Shown: positions 24,917 to 32,117, counted from the stretch's first letter. The stretch: DNA of 64,000 bases from Aquitalea magnusonii (GCF_002217795.2 NZ_AP018823.1:1302001-1366000), one strand, 5' to 3'. Numbers and translations are program-made. Notes: generated by a model not told the origin, from the sequence alone.

Positions 24917-25146
24917 CGGCCTTCCTCCTGCTGCAGGGCATCGCGGGCAATCGCCGCCCGCTTGGATGCCTGGTTCTGCGCCACCCAGGCCGCCAGATAA
25001 CCGACATACAGCCACTCATCCAGCTTGCCGCTGACGGTAATCCACAGCAGCACCAGCGAGCTGACCACAAACGCCCCCACCAGCGTGCTGTCGCTGGTGG
25101 ATAGCCGACCGCTGGCCGGGTTGCGGATCAGGTCCAGCCAGCCCAT
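24913..25146 (-). CDS. Holin-like two-helix membrane protein
   Basis: 77 residues from ATG 25146 (TAATG overlap with the endolysin stop). Two hydrophobic helices, 'LVGAFVVSSLVLLWITVS' and 'WLYVGYLAAWVAQNQAS', and a charged C-terminus. Placement between endolysin and Rz suggests a holin. The opening 'WLDLIRNPASGRLSTSDSTLVGAFVVSS' recalls DUF2644 prophage proteins of Haemophilus. Holin function is inferred. Confidence 0.72.
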   Translation of the reverse strand: MGWLDLIRNPASGRLSTSDSTLVGAFVVSSLVLLWITVSGKLDEWLYVGYLAAWVAQNQASKRAAIARDALQQEEGR

Positions 25147-25568
25147 TACTGCCACCCCTTGGCCAGTTCAAAATGCGGAAACTCACGAAACTTCGCCTTG
25201 GGGTTGCCATACCAGTTCAGCCCGAGCCCCTCGCCAATGCGGCCCATCACCTGCCAGTGCGCGTGACGGGCATCCCATTGCGGCTTGCCGCCCACCATGG
25301 GCACGGCATCAAACGCACGGGACGCAGCCTTGCCCTGGATGGTGAAGTTGTGGGCCGACTGCCCGGCGCGGGCATTGGTCACCCTGGGGCCGGGCTTGCT
25401 GCGGCCCTGGGCATACAGGGCATCCTGCTCGGCCCCGGAACGCCAGGTGCAGTAAATCAGTACGTCTACCCCGGCATCGGCGCACTGGCGCACAAAGGCA
25501 TGCGCCAAGGGCTGCAAGTCGGGGTGAAGGTCGGTAACAAGGCGGCTGGCCATGCTGCTGGCGTCCAT
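25146..25568 (-). CDS. Endolysin, M15 peptidase (L-Ala-D-Glu peptidase type)
   Basis: 140 residues from ATG 25568. Zinc ligands of the VanY/CwlK class are visible: 'SAHNFTIQGKAASRAFDAVP' (H..x6-D type) and 'FPHFEL' near the C-terminus, with 'YCTWRSGAEQDALYAQGRS' as the substrate-binding loop. It cleaves peptidoglycan cross-bridges at lysis. First gene of the lysis cassette. Confidence 0.9.
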   Translation of the reverse strand: MDASSMASRLVTDLHPDLQPLAHAFVRQCADAGVDVLIYCTWRSGAEQDALYAQGRSKPGPRVTNARAGQSAHNFTIQGKAASRAFDAVPMVGGKPQWDARHAHWQVMGRIGEGLGLNWYGNPKAKFREFPHFELAKGWQ

Positions 25569-25591
25569 CAAAGTAGGTAATGGCCACCAGA

Positions 25592-25618
25592 ATAGAAAAG
25601 CGCTCCGAGTGGGGCGCT
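25592..25618 (-). terminator. Rho-independent terminator at cargo/endolysin junction
   Basis: AGCGCTCC and GGGGCGCT (25599-25618) pair around a GAGT loop, followed on the minus strand by TTTTCTATT. It would stop minus-strand transcription arriving from the cargo remnant before the lysis cassette. The CACTGAACCCC motif lies directly upstream. Confidence 0.72.
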
Positions 25619-25650
25619 GTGAAGGGGTTCAGTGGGGGAATCCAGTCAGT

Positions 25651-25776
25651 CTAGGCTGACAAAGGGCAGCAAGGCTTCGTTGGCATCGTCTCTTTGAGAT
25701 CAAGGTCAACGGTTAGTGGGTAGTCATCTCGAACGCCGTCAATATACTTGCTAATGACAATGTGATAGTGTGGTAA
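25651..25776 (-). pseudogene. C-terminal remnant of a lost cargo gene
   Basis: A 41-codon open frame reading 'HYHIVISKYIDGVRDDYPLTVDLDLKE' and ending TAG at 25651 looks strongly protein-like but lacks a start. Another frame upstream ('MGHARGLLLIDSYHTI') appears to be the continuation after a frameshift. It lies on the minus strand between the endolysin and the plus-strand cargo operon. Probably the decayed former cargo of this site. Confidence 0.5.
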
Positions 25777-25883
25777 CTATCGATGAGAAGTAGCCCTCTG
25801 GCATGTCCCATAAAATTTAAGCCTTCAAGTTGGGCCTACTTAACGGCAGTACACAATTGTCAGTGAATATTGGTAGGTGATAA

Positions 25884-26390
25884 ATGGAAAAATTAATTGA
25901 TAAAATATCAGCTTACAATATTTTCACAAATTTATTTCCAGGAGTTGTCTACTCCATCTTGGTTGAAAAAATTTGGGGATTATCGCTAATAGATAACAAT
26001 AATTTATCTGCGGCGTTTTTTTATTACTTTTGTGGAATGGTGATATCAAGAGTTAGCTCAATAATGGTTGAGCCGTTTCTTAAAAAGGTAAAATTTGTTG
26101 AATTTTCAGAGTATAAGAAATACATAAAAGCTCTTGCCAAAGATGAGCAAATTGCTACGCTTTTAGAAACAAGTAACGTTTATAGAAGTGTAATTGCGCT
26201 GTTGGTTTGTGTTCTTGCTACAGGAATGTGGGTGTATTTTTCTACTACAGCCACATTCATTGCGCCATATATGCGCTACATAATTTTGTTTTTATTGCTT
26301 ACTCTATTTCTATTTTCATACAAAAAGCAAACTAAATACATTGTTGCCCGGATTGAACACCATAGCAAAGATAATGAGGCCTCTCAATGA
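25884..26390 (+). CDS. Multi-pass membrane protein of MBL-paired cargo operon
   Basis: 168 residues, very AT-rich, RBS AGGTGA 5 bases before ATG. Hydrophobic segments at about 14-30 ('IFTNLFPGVVYSILVEKIW'), 43-60 ('AAFFYYFCGMVISRVSS'), 103-123 ('VIALLVCVLATGMWVYFS') and 130-147 ('MRYIILFLLLTLFLF'). The ATGA overlap with the downstream MBL gene means the pair is translated together. No family recognised. An effector or anchor in a phage-defence module is a plausible inference. Confidence 0.82.
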   Translation: MEKLIDKISAYNIFTNLFPGVVYSILVEKIWGLSLIDNNNLSAAFFYYFCGMVISRVSSIMVEPFLKKVKFVEFSEYKKYIKALAKDEQIATLLETSNVYRSVIALLVCVLATGMWVYFSTTATFIAPYMRYIILFLLLTLFLFSYKKQTKYIVARIEHHSKDNEASQ

Positions 26391-27334
26391 CAATTCAGTC
26401 AATAAATACCAGATTTCGCGCATATCAGCTCGACACGGCTGGATCTTCATTTTCCTACTTTAGTGGTAATGAATTTATATTAATAGAAGGTCGATACTGC
26501 GATGCGAATGAATACAGCATTAAACAAGAGATGAGTATATGTGAGATTGAGAAGATAGGAGTTTTACATATTACATCTTGGGACCAGGATCACTGCTCGC
26601 CCTCTCAGTTGCAAAAAATTATCGATGATTTTCATCCAAGAAAAATCGAATATCCCGGATATGCGCCACATACTGATTGCGGCAAGGAGAGTCTGGATAT
26701 AATAAGATATTACAAAGAAAAAAATTTAGTTGATAACATAGTATCTATTACTCCGAAGTATATAGAAAGCCTTAGCCCATCATCAAGCTATGGGTACAAA
26801 AATATATTATACTGGCCAAAAGAAATTGATAATGATTGTGCAAATAATAACTCTACAGTAAAGCAATTTAGGAGCGGTTGTTTTAATGTTTTAAGTCTTG
26901 GTGATGTTGAGTCAACGCAAATTGCATCATACCTCAGAAGAACTCGTTCTATTTATTCGGAGGTGGATGTTATGATCATGGCTCATCATGGTGCAGATAA
27001 TGGATTTACAACGTCAACTTTTATTAAGGAAGTAAAGCCAATCTTGGCTATTGCAACATCCAATTATGGAAATCAATTCGATCATCCTAGGCAGGAAATA
27101 AGAGATCTGCTTTACAAAAATGATGTGCGTCTATTTACAACAAAAACTGGGGATGTGATTGTTAAATCAATAGGCAATCACACAGGGCAGTTTGAGGTTG
27201 TTAATCTTAAAGCTGGAAACACTGAAGTATCGAGCCGATATACAGGAGTGGCTCGAAAAAATCATTTTTTAAAAAACAATAACGACACGTTACGAGATCG
27301 CCAAGCAACACACAACAGAGGGCCGAAACACTGA
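26387..27334 (+). CDS. Metallo-beta-lactamase-fold hydrolase (ComEC-C-terminal-like)
   Basis: 315 residues. Motifs: 'HITSWDQDHCSP' (residues 61-72, the HxHxDH-type site with the second His replaced by Trp, Asp68-His69 kept), 'LSLGDVES' (Asp173), 'IMAHHGADNG' (His200-His201). This is the order of the ComEC/Rec2-type MBL domain, usually a nuclease or phosphodiesterase. The C-terminus is Lys/Asn-rich. It overlaps the membrane protein gene by 4 bp and is transcribed against the phage late operon. AT-rich, so acquired. Confidence 0.85.
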   Translation: MTIQSINTRFRAYQLDTAGSSFSYFSGNEFILIEGRYCDANEYSIKQEMSICEIEKIGVLHITSWDQDHCSPSQLQKIIDDFHPRKIEYPGYAPHTDCGKESLDIIRYYKEKNLVDNIVSITPKYIESLSPSSSYGYKNILYWPKEIDNDCANNNSTVKQFRSGCFNVLSLGDVESTQIASYLRRTRSIYSEVDVMIMAHHGADNGFTTSTFIKEVKPILAIATSNYGNQFDHPRQEIRDLLYKNDVRLFTTKTGDVIVKSIGNHTGQFEVVNLKAGNTEVSSRYTGVARKNHFLKNNNDTLRDRQATHNRGPKH

Positions 27335-27361
27335 GTCCTATCGCTTCAACCAAGTCAGGAA

Positions 27362-27413
27362 AGCCCAAAGCGAGCTTTTGCTTCCCTCGTTGGTACTTGC
27401 GTTCCTTTGGGCT
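27362..27413 (+). terminator. Inverted repeat after MBL operon
   Basis: AGCCCAAAG (27362-27370) and CTTTGGGCT (27405-27413) can pair around a 34-base loop, 28 bases after the MBL stop. It could be a transcript end for the plus-strand cargo operon. No T-run follows, so weak. Confidence 0.35.
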
Positions 27414-27447
27414 CCCGTCTTTGAAACATGTCTCCTGGCCTAGTGAC

Positions 27448-27534
27448 TTACAGTTGCTCGTCTTTCTCCAGACAACACCACACCTGCCGTTCGGTAATCT
27501 GGTACCACCGCCCTTGCAGGTGTGCGGCGTGATT
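27448..27534 (-). pseudogene. Partial duplicate of the mor C-terminus
   Basis: The frame 'NHAAHLQGRWYQITERQVWCCLEKDEQL' ending TAA at 27448 parallels the Mor C-terminus 'SHAVHQLARQYQITERQVWSILKTATD' at about 28420-28510. The helix-turn-helix recognition residues 'YQITERQVW' are identical. Only this end is present. It brackets the 27619-28374 cargo gene opposite the intact mor. Confidence 0.75.
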
Positions 27535-27558
27535 GTTAGTGCCGTGGCGTTTTCGCCG

Positions 27559-27586
27559 GACTTTTCGCCGAAACCGGCGAAAAGTC
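27559..27586. promoter_or_regulatory. Perfect 12-bp hairpin near mor fragment
   Basis: GACTTTTCGCCG and CGGCGAAAAGTC form a perfect stem with an AAAC loop, about 30 bases after the stop of the minus-strand cargo gene. There is no T-run on either side. It may act as a bidirectional transcript end or a protein site. Confidence 0.5.
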
Positions 27587-27618
27587 GTTTGCCCTGATTA
27601 TTTGCTGTTTTGCATAAG

Positions 27619-28374
27619 CTATTCGTTCTGCCGTTTCAGCCGTATGCGGGTGCGGTCACCTGGAAAAAGCGGCGGTAGCTGCTGCCACACCTGATCCCCC
27701 AGTTCTTGGGCGATCTCTTCTTCTAGGGTGTCATCACCCGAGAATTCCAGGACCATATACCTGGTTTGGGTGCTATCTTCACTCAATGCGATGTAGTCCA
27801 TGGCCCGGCGCAGGATGTAGGTTCTGGCCTGGATGGTGTGGACCAGCAAGCGGCAACGCTGACGGTGATGCTCTACCCGGTAGTCGCTGAGCAGATCATC
27901 TAGTCGCTTCTGGATCTGTTCGGCGGCTTCCTCCAGGTTCATTGTATTGCGGAATAGCTGCTCGACTTCACTACGCTTGGTCGGCAGGGTTGTGATGCCC
28001 TTGCTTTTCAGCAGGCTGCGCATCTGCTTGACCAACAGAAACTCACTGGCCTCTTCCAAGGTGCTTGGAGCGCTGGGTGGGTCTTCATCCAGGCAACCGT
28101 CTGCCCACATATAAGGCCAATCTTCCCTTTCCTTGAAACGGGCGGCCCACTCATCAAACCAAGGCCATTGCCAATCTACCGTTTTTAGCGTGGCTTCCAT
28201 CTCTTCGGCAGACCAGTCGGTATCCCCCTTGACCAGGCCTTGGTCAAATTGCTCTAGCAAGGTGGCTCTAATGGCCTCCGGCCAGTCAATATCATGGGTC
28301 ATTTGCGCAAAGGCGGTTTCAACTACTTCCTTCGGCGGGCAAAACTGAGGGCGATGCATGGTGAGCAACTCCAA
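27619..28374 (-). CDS. Hypothetical cargo protein downstream of mor
   Basis: 251 residues, Trp- and Glu-rich ('MTHDIDWPEAIRATLLEQFDQGL', 'VDWQWPWFDEWAARFKEREDWPYMW'), with a helical middle 'LEEAAEQIQKRLDDLLSDYRVEHHRQRCRLLVHTIQARTYILRRAMDYIA' and an acidic C-terminal strand region. No membrane segment, no recognisable motif. It sits between intact mor and a mor fragment, indicating insertion by recombination at the mor 3' end. Confidence 0.75.
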   Translation of the reverse strand: MELLTMHRPQFCPPKEVVETAFAQMTHDIDWPEAIRATLLEQFDQGLVKGDTDWSAEEMEATLKTVDWQWPWFDEWAARFKEREDWPYMWADGCLDEDPPSAPSTLEEASEFLLVKQMRSLLKSKGITTLPTKRSEVEQLFRNTMNLEEAAEQIQKRLDDLLSDYRVEHHRQRCRLLVHTIQARTYILRRAMDYIALSEDSTQTRYMVLEFSGDDTLEEEIAQELGDQVWQQLPPLFPGDRTRIRLKRQNE

Positions 28375-28396
28375 ATTACGAGTGAAATTGCTCAGA

Positions 28397-28831
28397 CTAG
28401 AATAACGCCCCTTGTTGCTCTCCCGTCGTCCGGTCAGTTGCCGTCTTCAATATGCTCCACACCTGCCTCTCCGTAATCTGGTACTGCCTTGCCAGCTGGT
28501 GCACGGCGTGGCTGGCGGGGTGGTGGCGGCTGAGGCTGTCAAAGCTGTCGCGGATCTGCTGGTTGCGCATGGCACGCAGGGCGGCGGCGCAGCGCGGGAT
28601 GGCCAGGACCTCGCCGCCAAAGTGGCGAGTGAGGATGTCGGCAGCGTCCACGCCCACCACTTCGGCCAACGCCTCGTAGCGGATTTGTCCCTGGCGGCGC
28701 TGGTTTTTGCTGACGGGAAAAGTGGTGCCGCCCCATGCTTCGATCAGCTTGAGCGCCTTGGGCAGGCCGATCAGACTGGCGATGAGTTGCGCCATTTCTG
28801 GTAGCAAGTGTTGAACCTGTTCCAGTTTCAT
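28397..28831 (-). CDS. mor: Middle operon regulator Mor/C family
   Basis: 144 residues from ATG 28831 (ATGA with gemA). 'PEMAQLIASLIGLPKALKLIEAWGGTTFPVSKN' and 'VGVDAADILTRHFGGEVLAIPRCAAALRAMRNQQIRDSFDSLSRHHPASHAVHQLARQYQITERQVWSILK' are the dimerisation and helix-turn-helix parts of the Mor family. It activates middle/late transcription in Mu-like phages. Confidence 0.92.
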   Translation of the reverse strand: MKLEQVQHLLPEMAQLIASLIGLPKALKLIEAWGGTTFPVSKNQRRQGQIRYEALAEVVGVDAADILTRHFGGEVLAIPRCAAALRAMRNQQIRDSFDSLSRHHPASHAVHQLARQYQITERQVWSILKTATDRTTGEQQGALF

Positions 28832-29247
28832 TTTGTTTTCCTCCCAGCGCGGCGTGCGTCCATCATCAGCGCGGCGACCAGCTTGTGCAGTTGCTGTGCG
28901 TCCAGCCAATCCACCTTGTCTATCTGAAACATGCGCCTGGCCATGGCGTCGGCGTAGTGCCAGGGGCGACGGGCTTCGGCCAGCAGTGCTTCGATCTTGC
29001 CTATCAATGCCTGGCGGCCTGCGGTGGGTTGTGGCCGTTTGCTGTGGCGTGGGCCGGGCCTGGGAACAAAGCCCAGGCGCTGCATTTCCGCCAGCACCTG
29101 CAATAACTGCAGCAGGTCCAGTTGGGTACTGCTGGTGCAGCCGGGTGCGATGCGCGCCAGCAGGCTGCGGTAGTCAGCATCGGCCATGGCCAGTTGCTGG
29201 CGGGCGATGTGCAGTTTGGCGATCAGGGCCTTGCGAGAGTCTTTCAT
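28828..29247 (-). CDS. GemA/gp16 family regulatory protein (DUF1018)
   Basis: 139 residues from ATG 29247: 'SRKALIAKLHIARQQLAMADADYRSLLARIAPGCTSSTQLDLLQLLQVLAEMQRLGF', 'RQALIGKIEALLAEARRPWHYADAMARRMFQIDKVDWLDAQQLHKLVAALMMDARR'. This is the GemA/Gp16 pattern. In Mu, GemA modulates host gene expression and DNA supercoiling. Co-translated with mor. Confidence 0.9.
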   Translation of the reverse strand: MKDSRKALIAKLHIARQQLAMADADYRSLLARIAPGCTSSTQLDLLQLLQVLAEMQRLGFVPRPGPRHSKRPQPTAGRQALIGKIEALLAEARRPWHYADAMARRMFQIDKVDWLDAQQLHKLVAALMMDARRAGRKTK

Positions 29248-29362
29248 GGCGCTTCCTCGGCGCAATGCATGCGTGAGCAGCCTGCCGTTGTATCAGAGGA
29301 CGGCACCCCAGTGAGTTGGTCGGGGCTGGCTGCTCACGGCTGCAAGGTGTTGAATAATGGAT

Positions 29363-29420
29363 TGGCTGCTCATCAGTACCCAGCCACTACGCCGGGCAGA
29401 CCGCCTCGCGGCGGTTTCGC
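29363..29420. repeat. 58-bp direct repeat, copy A (contains hairpin)
   Basis: Starts TGGCTGCTCATCAG and ends in ACCGCC-TCGC-GGCGGT-TTCGC, a terminator-like hairpin. Two mismatches to copy B at 29815-29872. The two copies bracket a plus-strand cargo gene. Confidence 0.85.
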
Positions 29421-29492
29421 ACATCCCATTCGGGTAAAATGGCAATGCATGCAGTCAACGTGCACTTCATTCACCGTCGTGGGAGTTCAGCT

Positions 29493-29756
29493 ATGTCAAA
29501 TCAGCAAGATGCTATTAACCTCAATGTTCAAGAGCGGCTTCGCACACTTGAGGTGCAGCAGCAAGTAATGACCAGCTTGCTTATTTCACTTCTCTCGACC
29601 CATTCGAATCCAAGCGCCGCCAAAAAAGTCTTCCAAATAAGTAGCGAGCACCTTGTTTCAAACTGGCTTTCCAGCGCCCTGCAGGAGAGTTGGATTGAGC
29701 AAGGAGTTGCTTACCGCGACATGCTGCTTCACTACTTTCCTGAGCCCACCGAATGA
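29493..29756 (+). CDS. Small plus-strand cargo protein
   Basis: 87 residues from ATG 29493 with GGGAG upstream; an earlier in-frame ATG (29439) lacks a ribosome site. Coiled N-terminal half 'INLNVQERLRTLEVQQQVMTSLLISLLS', then a helical C-terminal half ending 'YRDMLLHYFPEPTE'. No known family. Flanked by 58-bp direct repeats and opposite in strand to the early genes. Confidence 0.7.
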   Translation: MSNQQDAINLNVQERLRTLEVQQQVMTSLLISLLSTHSNPSAAKKVFQISSEHLVSNWLSSALQESWIEQGVAYRDMLLHYFPEPTE

Positions 29757-29814
29757 GCCGCTCTGTATTGATTTCTTGGTTTTTCTGCATCATTGATCCT
29801 TGATTGCATTCTCC

Positions 29815-29872
29815 TGGCTGCTCATCAGTACCCGGCCACCACGCCGGGCAGACCGCCTCGCGGCGGTTTCGC
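29815..29872. repeat. 58-bp direct repeat, copy B (contains hairpin)
   Basis: 56 of 58 bases match copy A (29363-29420). It ends 6 bases before the HU gene stop on the minus strand, so its ACCGCC/GGCGGT hairpin is placed as the HU gene's terminator. Copy A is probably a duplicate made when the cargo was gained. Confidence 0.85.
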
Positions 29873-29878
29873 GGAAGG

Positions 29879-30151
29879 TCAGGCAATGGCGTCCTTCAAG
29901 GCCTTGCCCGGCAGGAACACCACCTTGCGTTTTGCCGGGATGGCCAGGCTTTCGCCGGTTTTGGGGTTGCGGCCGTTGCGGGCGGCGCTGGTGCGTACCT
30001 TGAAGCGGCCGATGCTGGCGAAAGCGACTTCATTGCCTTGCTGTGCTTGTTCGCGGATGGTCTGTTCCAGTGCGTCGACCAGGCGCAGGGCGTCGGCCTT
30101 GCTGAGGCCGGCCTTGTCGGACAGGGCGGTGATGAGTTGTTGCTTGTTCAT
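29879..30151 (-). CDS. Phage-encoded HU family DNA-bending protein
   Basis: 90 residues: 'MNKQQLITALSDKAGLSKADALRLVDALEQTI', 'VAFASIGRFKVRTSAARNGRNPKTGESLAIPAKRKVVFLPGKALKDAI'. This is a complete HU/IHF-like protein with the GRNP beta-arm motif. Mu transposition needs HU for transpososome assembly, so a self-encoded HU fits the early operon. Confidence 0.95.
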   Translation of the reverse strand: MNKQQLITALSDKAGLSKADALRLVDALEQTIREQAQQGNEVAFASIGRFKVRTSAARNGRNPKTGESLAIPAKRKVVFLPGKALKDAIA

Positions 30152-30161
30152 GCTGTGCTCC

Positions 30162-30464
30162 TTAGAAGCGGTGGATAATGATTTCGCAATCGCAATCATT
30201 GCTAAGGGTGTCGAACCAGACCTTGATGGGCCGGGTGGGCGGGATACCTTTTTCGCAGATCCAGCCCAGTCCGTCGTGCTGGCTATTGCTGCCATGGGTG
30301 ACGGCCATTTCGGCGGCGTAACAGAACACGTCGTCGATGCTGTCGATGTCCCACAGACCATCGCGAAACTGCTGCAGATAGTCTTCGCTGGCGAAGTCGG
30401 CGGGCAGTTCGATGGTGAGTTCTCGTTCAATGGTGACGCGCACCCGGCGCTGTATGGTGTCCAT
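30162..30464 (-). CDS. Early-region hypothetical protein
   Basis: 100 residues from ATG 30464: 'MDTIQRRVRVTIERELTIELPADFASEDYLQQFRDGLWDIDSIDDVFCYAAEMAV', then 'WFDTLSNDCDCEII'. Acidic, mixed alpha/beta, no signal or membrane part. One base from the DUF3164 stop, so in the early operon. Function unknown. Confidence 0.75.
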   Translation of the reverse strand: MDTIQRRVRVTIERELTIELPADFASEDYLQQFRDGLWDIDSIDDVFCYAAEMAVTHGSNSQHDGLGWICEKGIPPTRPIKVWFDTLSNDCDCEIIIHRF

Positions 30465-30465
30465 G

Positions 30466-31074
30466 TCATACCCCTGCGATGTCGAGCGGCAGCGCCTGAT
30501 ACTGGTCGCTGTCGCCGATGCGTTCATAAATGCGGATGTAGCTTTTGGAGCATTGCACCCGCACCGAGTCGGACAGCGTCTGCATGGCGCGTTGCCATTT
30601 CTCGTCCTGGATGTCGAGGCGGCGCAGGCCGAGGATGCGGCCGGTGCTGATGTTGCCGGCCTTGTCGACATTGAAGGCATCGCCGACGATGGCGCGGATT
30701 TCGCTGCGGGCGTCTTCCGTCCATTCGTGTAGGCATTCGTCGATCAGGCTTTTGGCGGCTTGCAGGCCTTCGTCGAAGGCCAGCGTGTCCTGAATGGCGC
30801 GCAGCAGCTTGTAGCGGCCATCAAAACTGAGCAGCGTCACATTGCCCTTGGAGCCGCCCAGCTTCGCGCCGTAGCGTTCGCCGGACAGTTCGACAAAGGC
30901 GTTGATGTCGGCAAACACGGCGGTTTTGAAGTCCGCCAGGCTGCGGTTGAGCTGGCGGGCGCGGTTGACGATGTCGTTGACCAGATCATCCCGTGCCTGG
31001 TCGATGGGCTTGATGTGTTCCAGCGGCACCAGCCGGCCGCGGGCGTCCTGTTTGTAGCCTTGCGGGGTGCTCAT
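30466..31074 (-). CDS. DUF3164 family early protein
   Basis: 202 residues: 'YKQDARGRLVPLEHIKPIDQARDDLVNDIVNRARQLNRSLADFKTAVFADINAFVELSGERYGAKLGGSKGNVTLLSFDGRYKLLRAIQDTLAFDEGLQAAKSLIDECL' is the DUF3164 signature found in the early operon of Mu-like phages beside MuB and Gam. Function not established. ATGA overlap with the upstream gene. Confidence 0.92.
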   Translation of the reverse strand: MSTPQGYKQDARGRLVPLEHIKPIDQARDDLVNDIVNRARQLNRSLADFKTAVFADINAFVELSGERYGAKLGGSKGNVTLLSFDGRYKLLRAIQDTLAFDEGLQAAKSLIDECLHEWTEDARSEIRAIVGDAFNVDKAGNISTGRILGLRRLDIQDEKWQRAMQTLSDSVRVQCSKSYIRIYERIGDSDQYQALPLDIAGV

Positions 31075-31451
31075 GGCCGGGCCTCCGTGTGGGTACCCAG
31101 TACACGGGTGATGTGGCCGCTGAGGGTGAGCAGTTCGCTGGCTCCGTTGCCCAGGGCGGCCATTACCAGCCGGCAGCGCTGGGCGGTGGCTTCCAGCATG
31201 GCGCTGTCGATGTCGCCGGACAGCAGACTGCGCAGCAGTTCGGCGTTGGCGGGGGTGATCTTGCTGGTGTCGATGCCCAGCTGGTGGTGCAGGCGCACCA
31301 GTTCGGCCACCGGGGCGGGGACGCTACGCTCGTTTTCGTAGCGGCTGCCGCCGGACTGGGTGACGAAAACCCGGCTCCAGAACTGTTGCTGGTTCAGCCC
31401 GGTCTGGCGGCGCAGGCTGCGGTAGTCTTGCTTGACGGGGGTGTCGTGCAT
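31071..31451 (-). CDS. HTH (XRE-like) early regulator
   Basis: 126 residues: 'DYRSLRRQTGLNQQQFWSRVFVTQSGGSRYENERSVPAPVAELVRLHHQLGID' is a clear helix-turn-helix of the Cro/XRE type; the rest is helical. Overlaps DUF3164 by 4 bp. May adjust early transcription. Confidence 0.82.
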   Translation of the reverse strand: MHDTPVKQDYRSLRRQTGLNQQQFWSRVFVTQSGGSRYENERSVPAPVAELVRLHHQLGIDTSKITPANAELLRSLLSGDIDSAMLEATAQRCRLVMAALGNGASELLTLSGHITRVLGTHTEARP

Positions 31452-31468
31452 GGTGGTCTCCTGAGGGT

Positions 31469-31786
31469 TTAGTGGCCGAATTCGGTCCAGACGATGCGGC
31501 AGCCTTCCAGCTGGAACTGGCCCTGGCGGTAGTGGCCGAAATAGGTGTCGTGGCCAAAGCTGTAATAGACGGCGTCCCCGCTGGCGATCAGCCGCTGGCA
31601 GCGCGGGCTGGTACGGATGCGGATGGTGGGGCGCTCGGTGTGTTGCAGGCTGGCGCTGACTACTGACAGGCCGCGTTCGGTGAGCTGGCGCACAGCCTGG
31701 GCGATGCGCAGCGCGGCCAGCAGCATGCTGGCGTTGTCCTGCACATGCGGCGGCACGGCGGGGTCAGGCAGGATGGTTGGCGTCAT
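31469..31786 (-). CDS. Early-region hypothetical protein
   Basis: 105 residues from ATG 31786 (GGAGAACGCC before it): 'MTPTILPDPAVPPHVQDNASMLLAALRIAQAVRQLTERGLSVVSASLQHTERPTIRIRTSPRCQRLIASGDAVYYSFGHD'. Small alpha/beta protein, no motif recognised. Starts inside the preceding HTH gene (23-bp overlap). Confidence 0.72.
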   Translation of the reverse strand: MTPTILPDPAVPPHVQDNASMLLAALRIAQAVRQLTERGLSVVSASLQHTERPTIRIRTSPRCQRLIASGDAVYYSFGHDTYFGHYRQGQFQLEGCRIVWTEFGH

Positions 31787-32117
31787 GGCGTTCTCCTTCT
31801 CCTTGTGGGCGTTGCGGGCAGTGCTGGCAGGCACGCCAGTGGGCGAGCTTGCCGGGGTGATGGGTGGGGGCCTGGGCCAGGGCGATGGCGCGGCAGTCCG
31901 CCTGGCGAATGTCCTGTTGCAGCCAGGGGCAGTGGCAGCTGTCCAGCAGTGCCAGCGCCTTGCGCGCCACGTGGCGGGTGTCGCCGGGGTATTTGCCGGC
32001 CAGCACCAGGCTGAGGGTGGTGCGGCTGTAGCCCATGCGCTTGGCCAGCTGGCCGATGCTGCTGGCTGCGGCGGCGCGGCGTAGCAGGGCAAGCCAGTGC
32101 GGTTCAGTCGTCGTCAT
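31764..32117 (-). CDS. HTH protein with Cys-rich C-terminus
   Basis: 117 residues: helix-turn-helix 'SSIGQLAKRMGYSRTTLSLVLAGKYPGDTRHVARKALALLD' followed by 'CHCPWLQQDIRQADC' and 'HWRACQHCPQRP', a probable zinc-binding tail. This layout is common in early regions of Mu-like phages. Overlaps neighbours on both sides. Confidence 0.82.
   Translation of the reverse strand: MTTTEPHWLALLRRAAAASSIGQLAKRMGYSRTTLSLVLAGKYPGDTRHVARKALALLDSCHCPWLQQDIRQADCRAIALAQAPTHHPGKLAHWRACQHCPQRPQGEGERHDANHPA

Noticed and set aside
25884..27334. Identification as a true ComEC competence channel
   Set aside because: The MBL protein lacks the competence membrane domain and the partner is only 168 residues; only the MBL part is ComEC-like.
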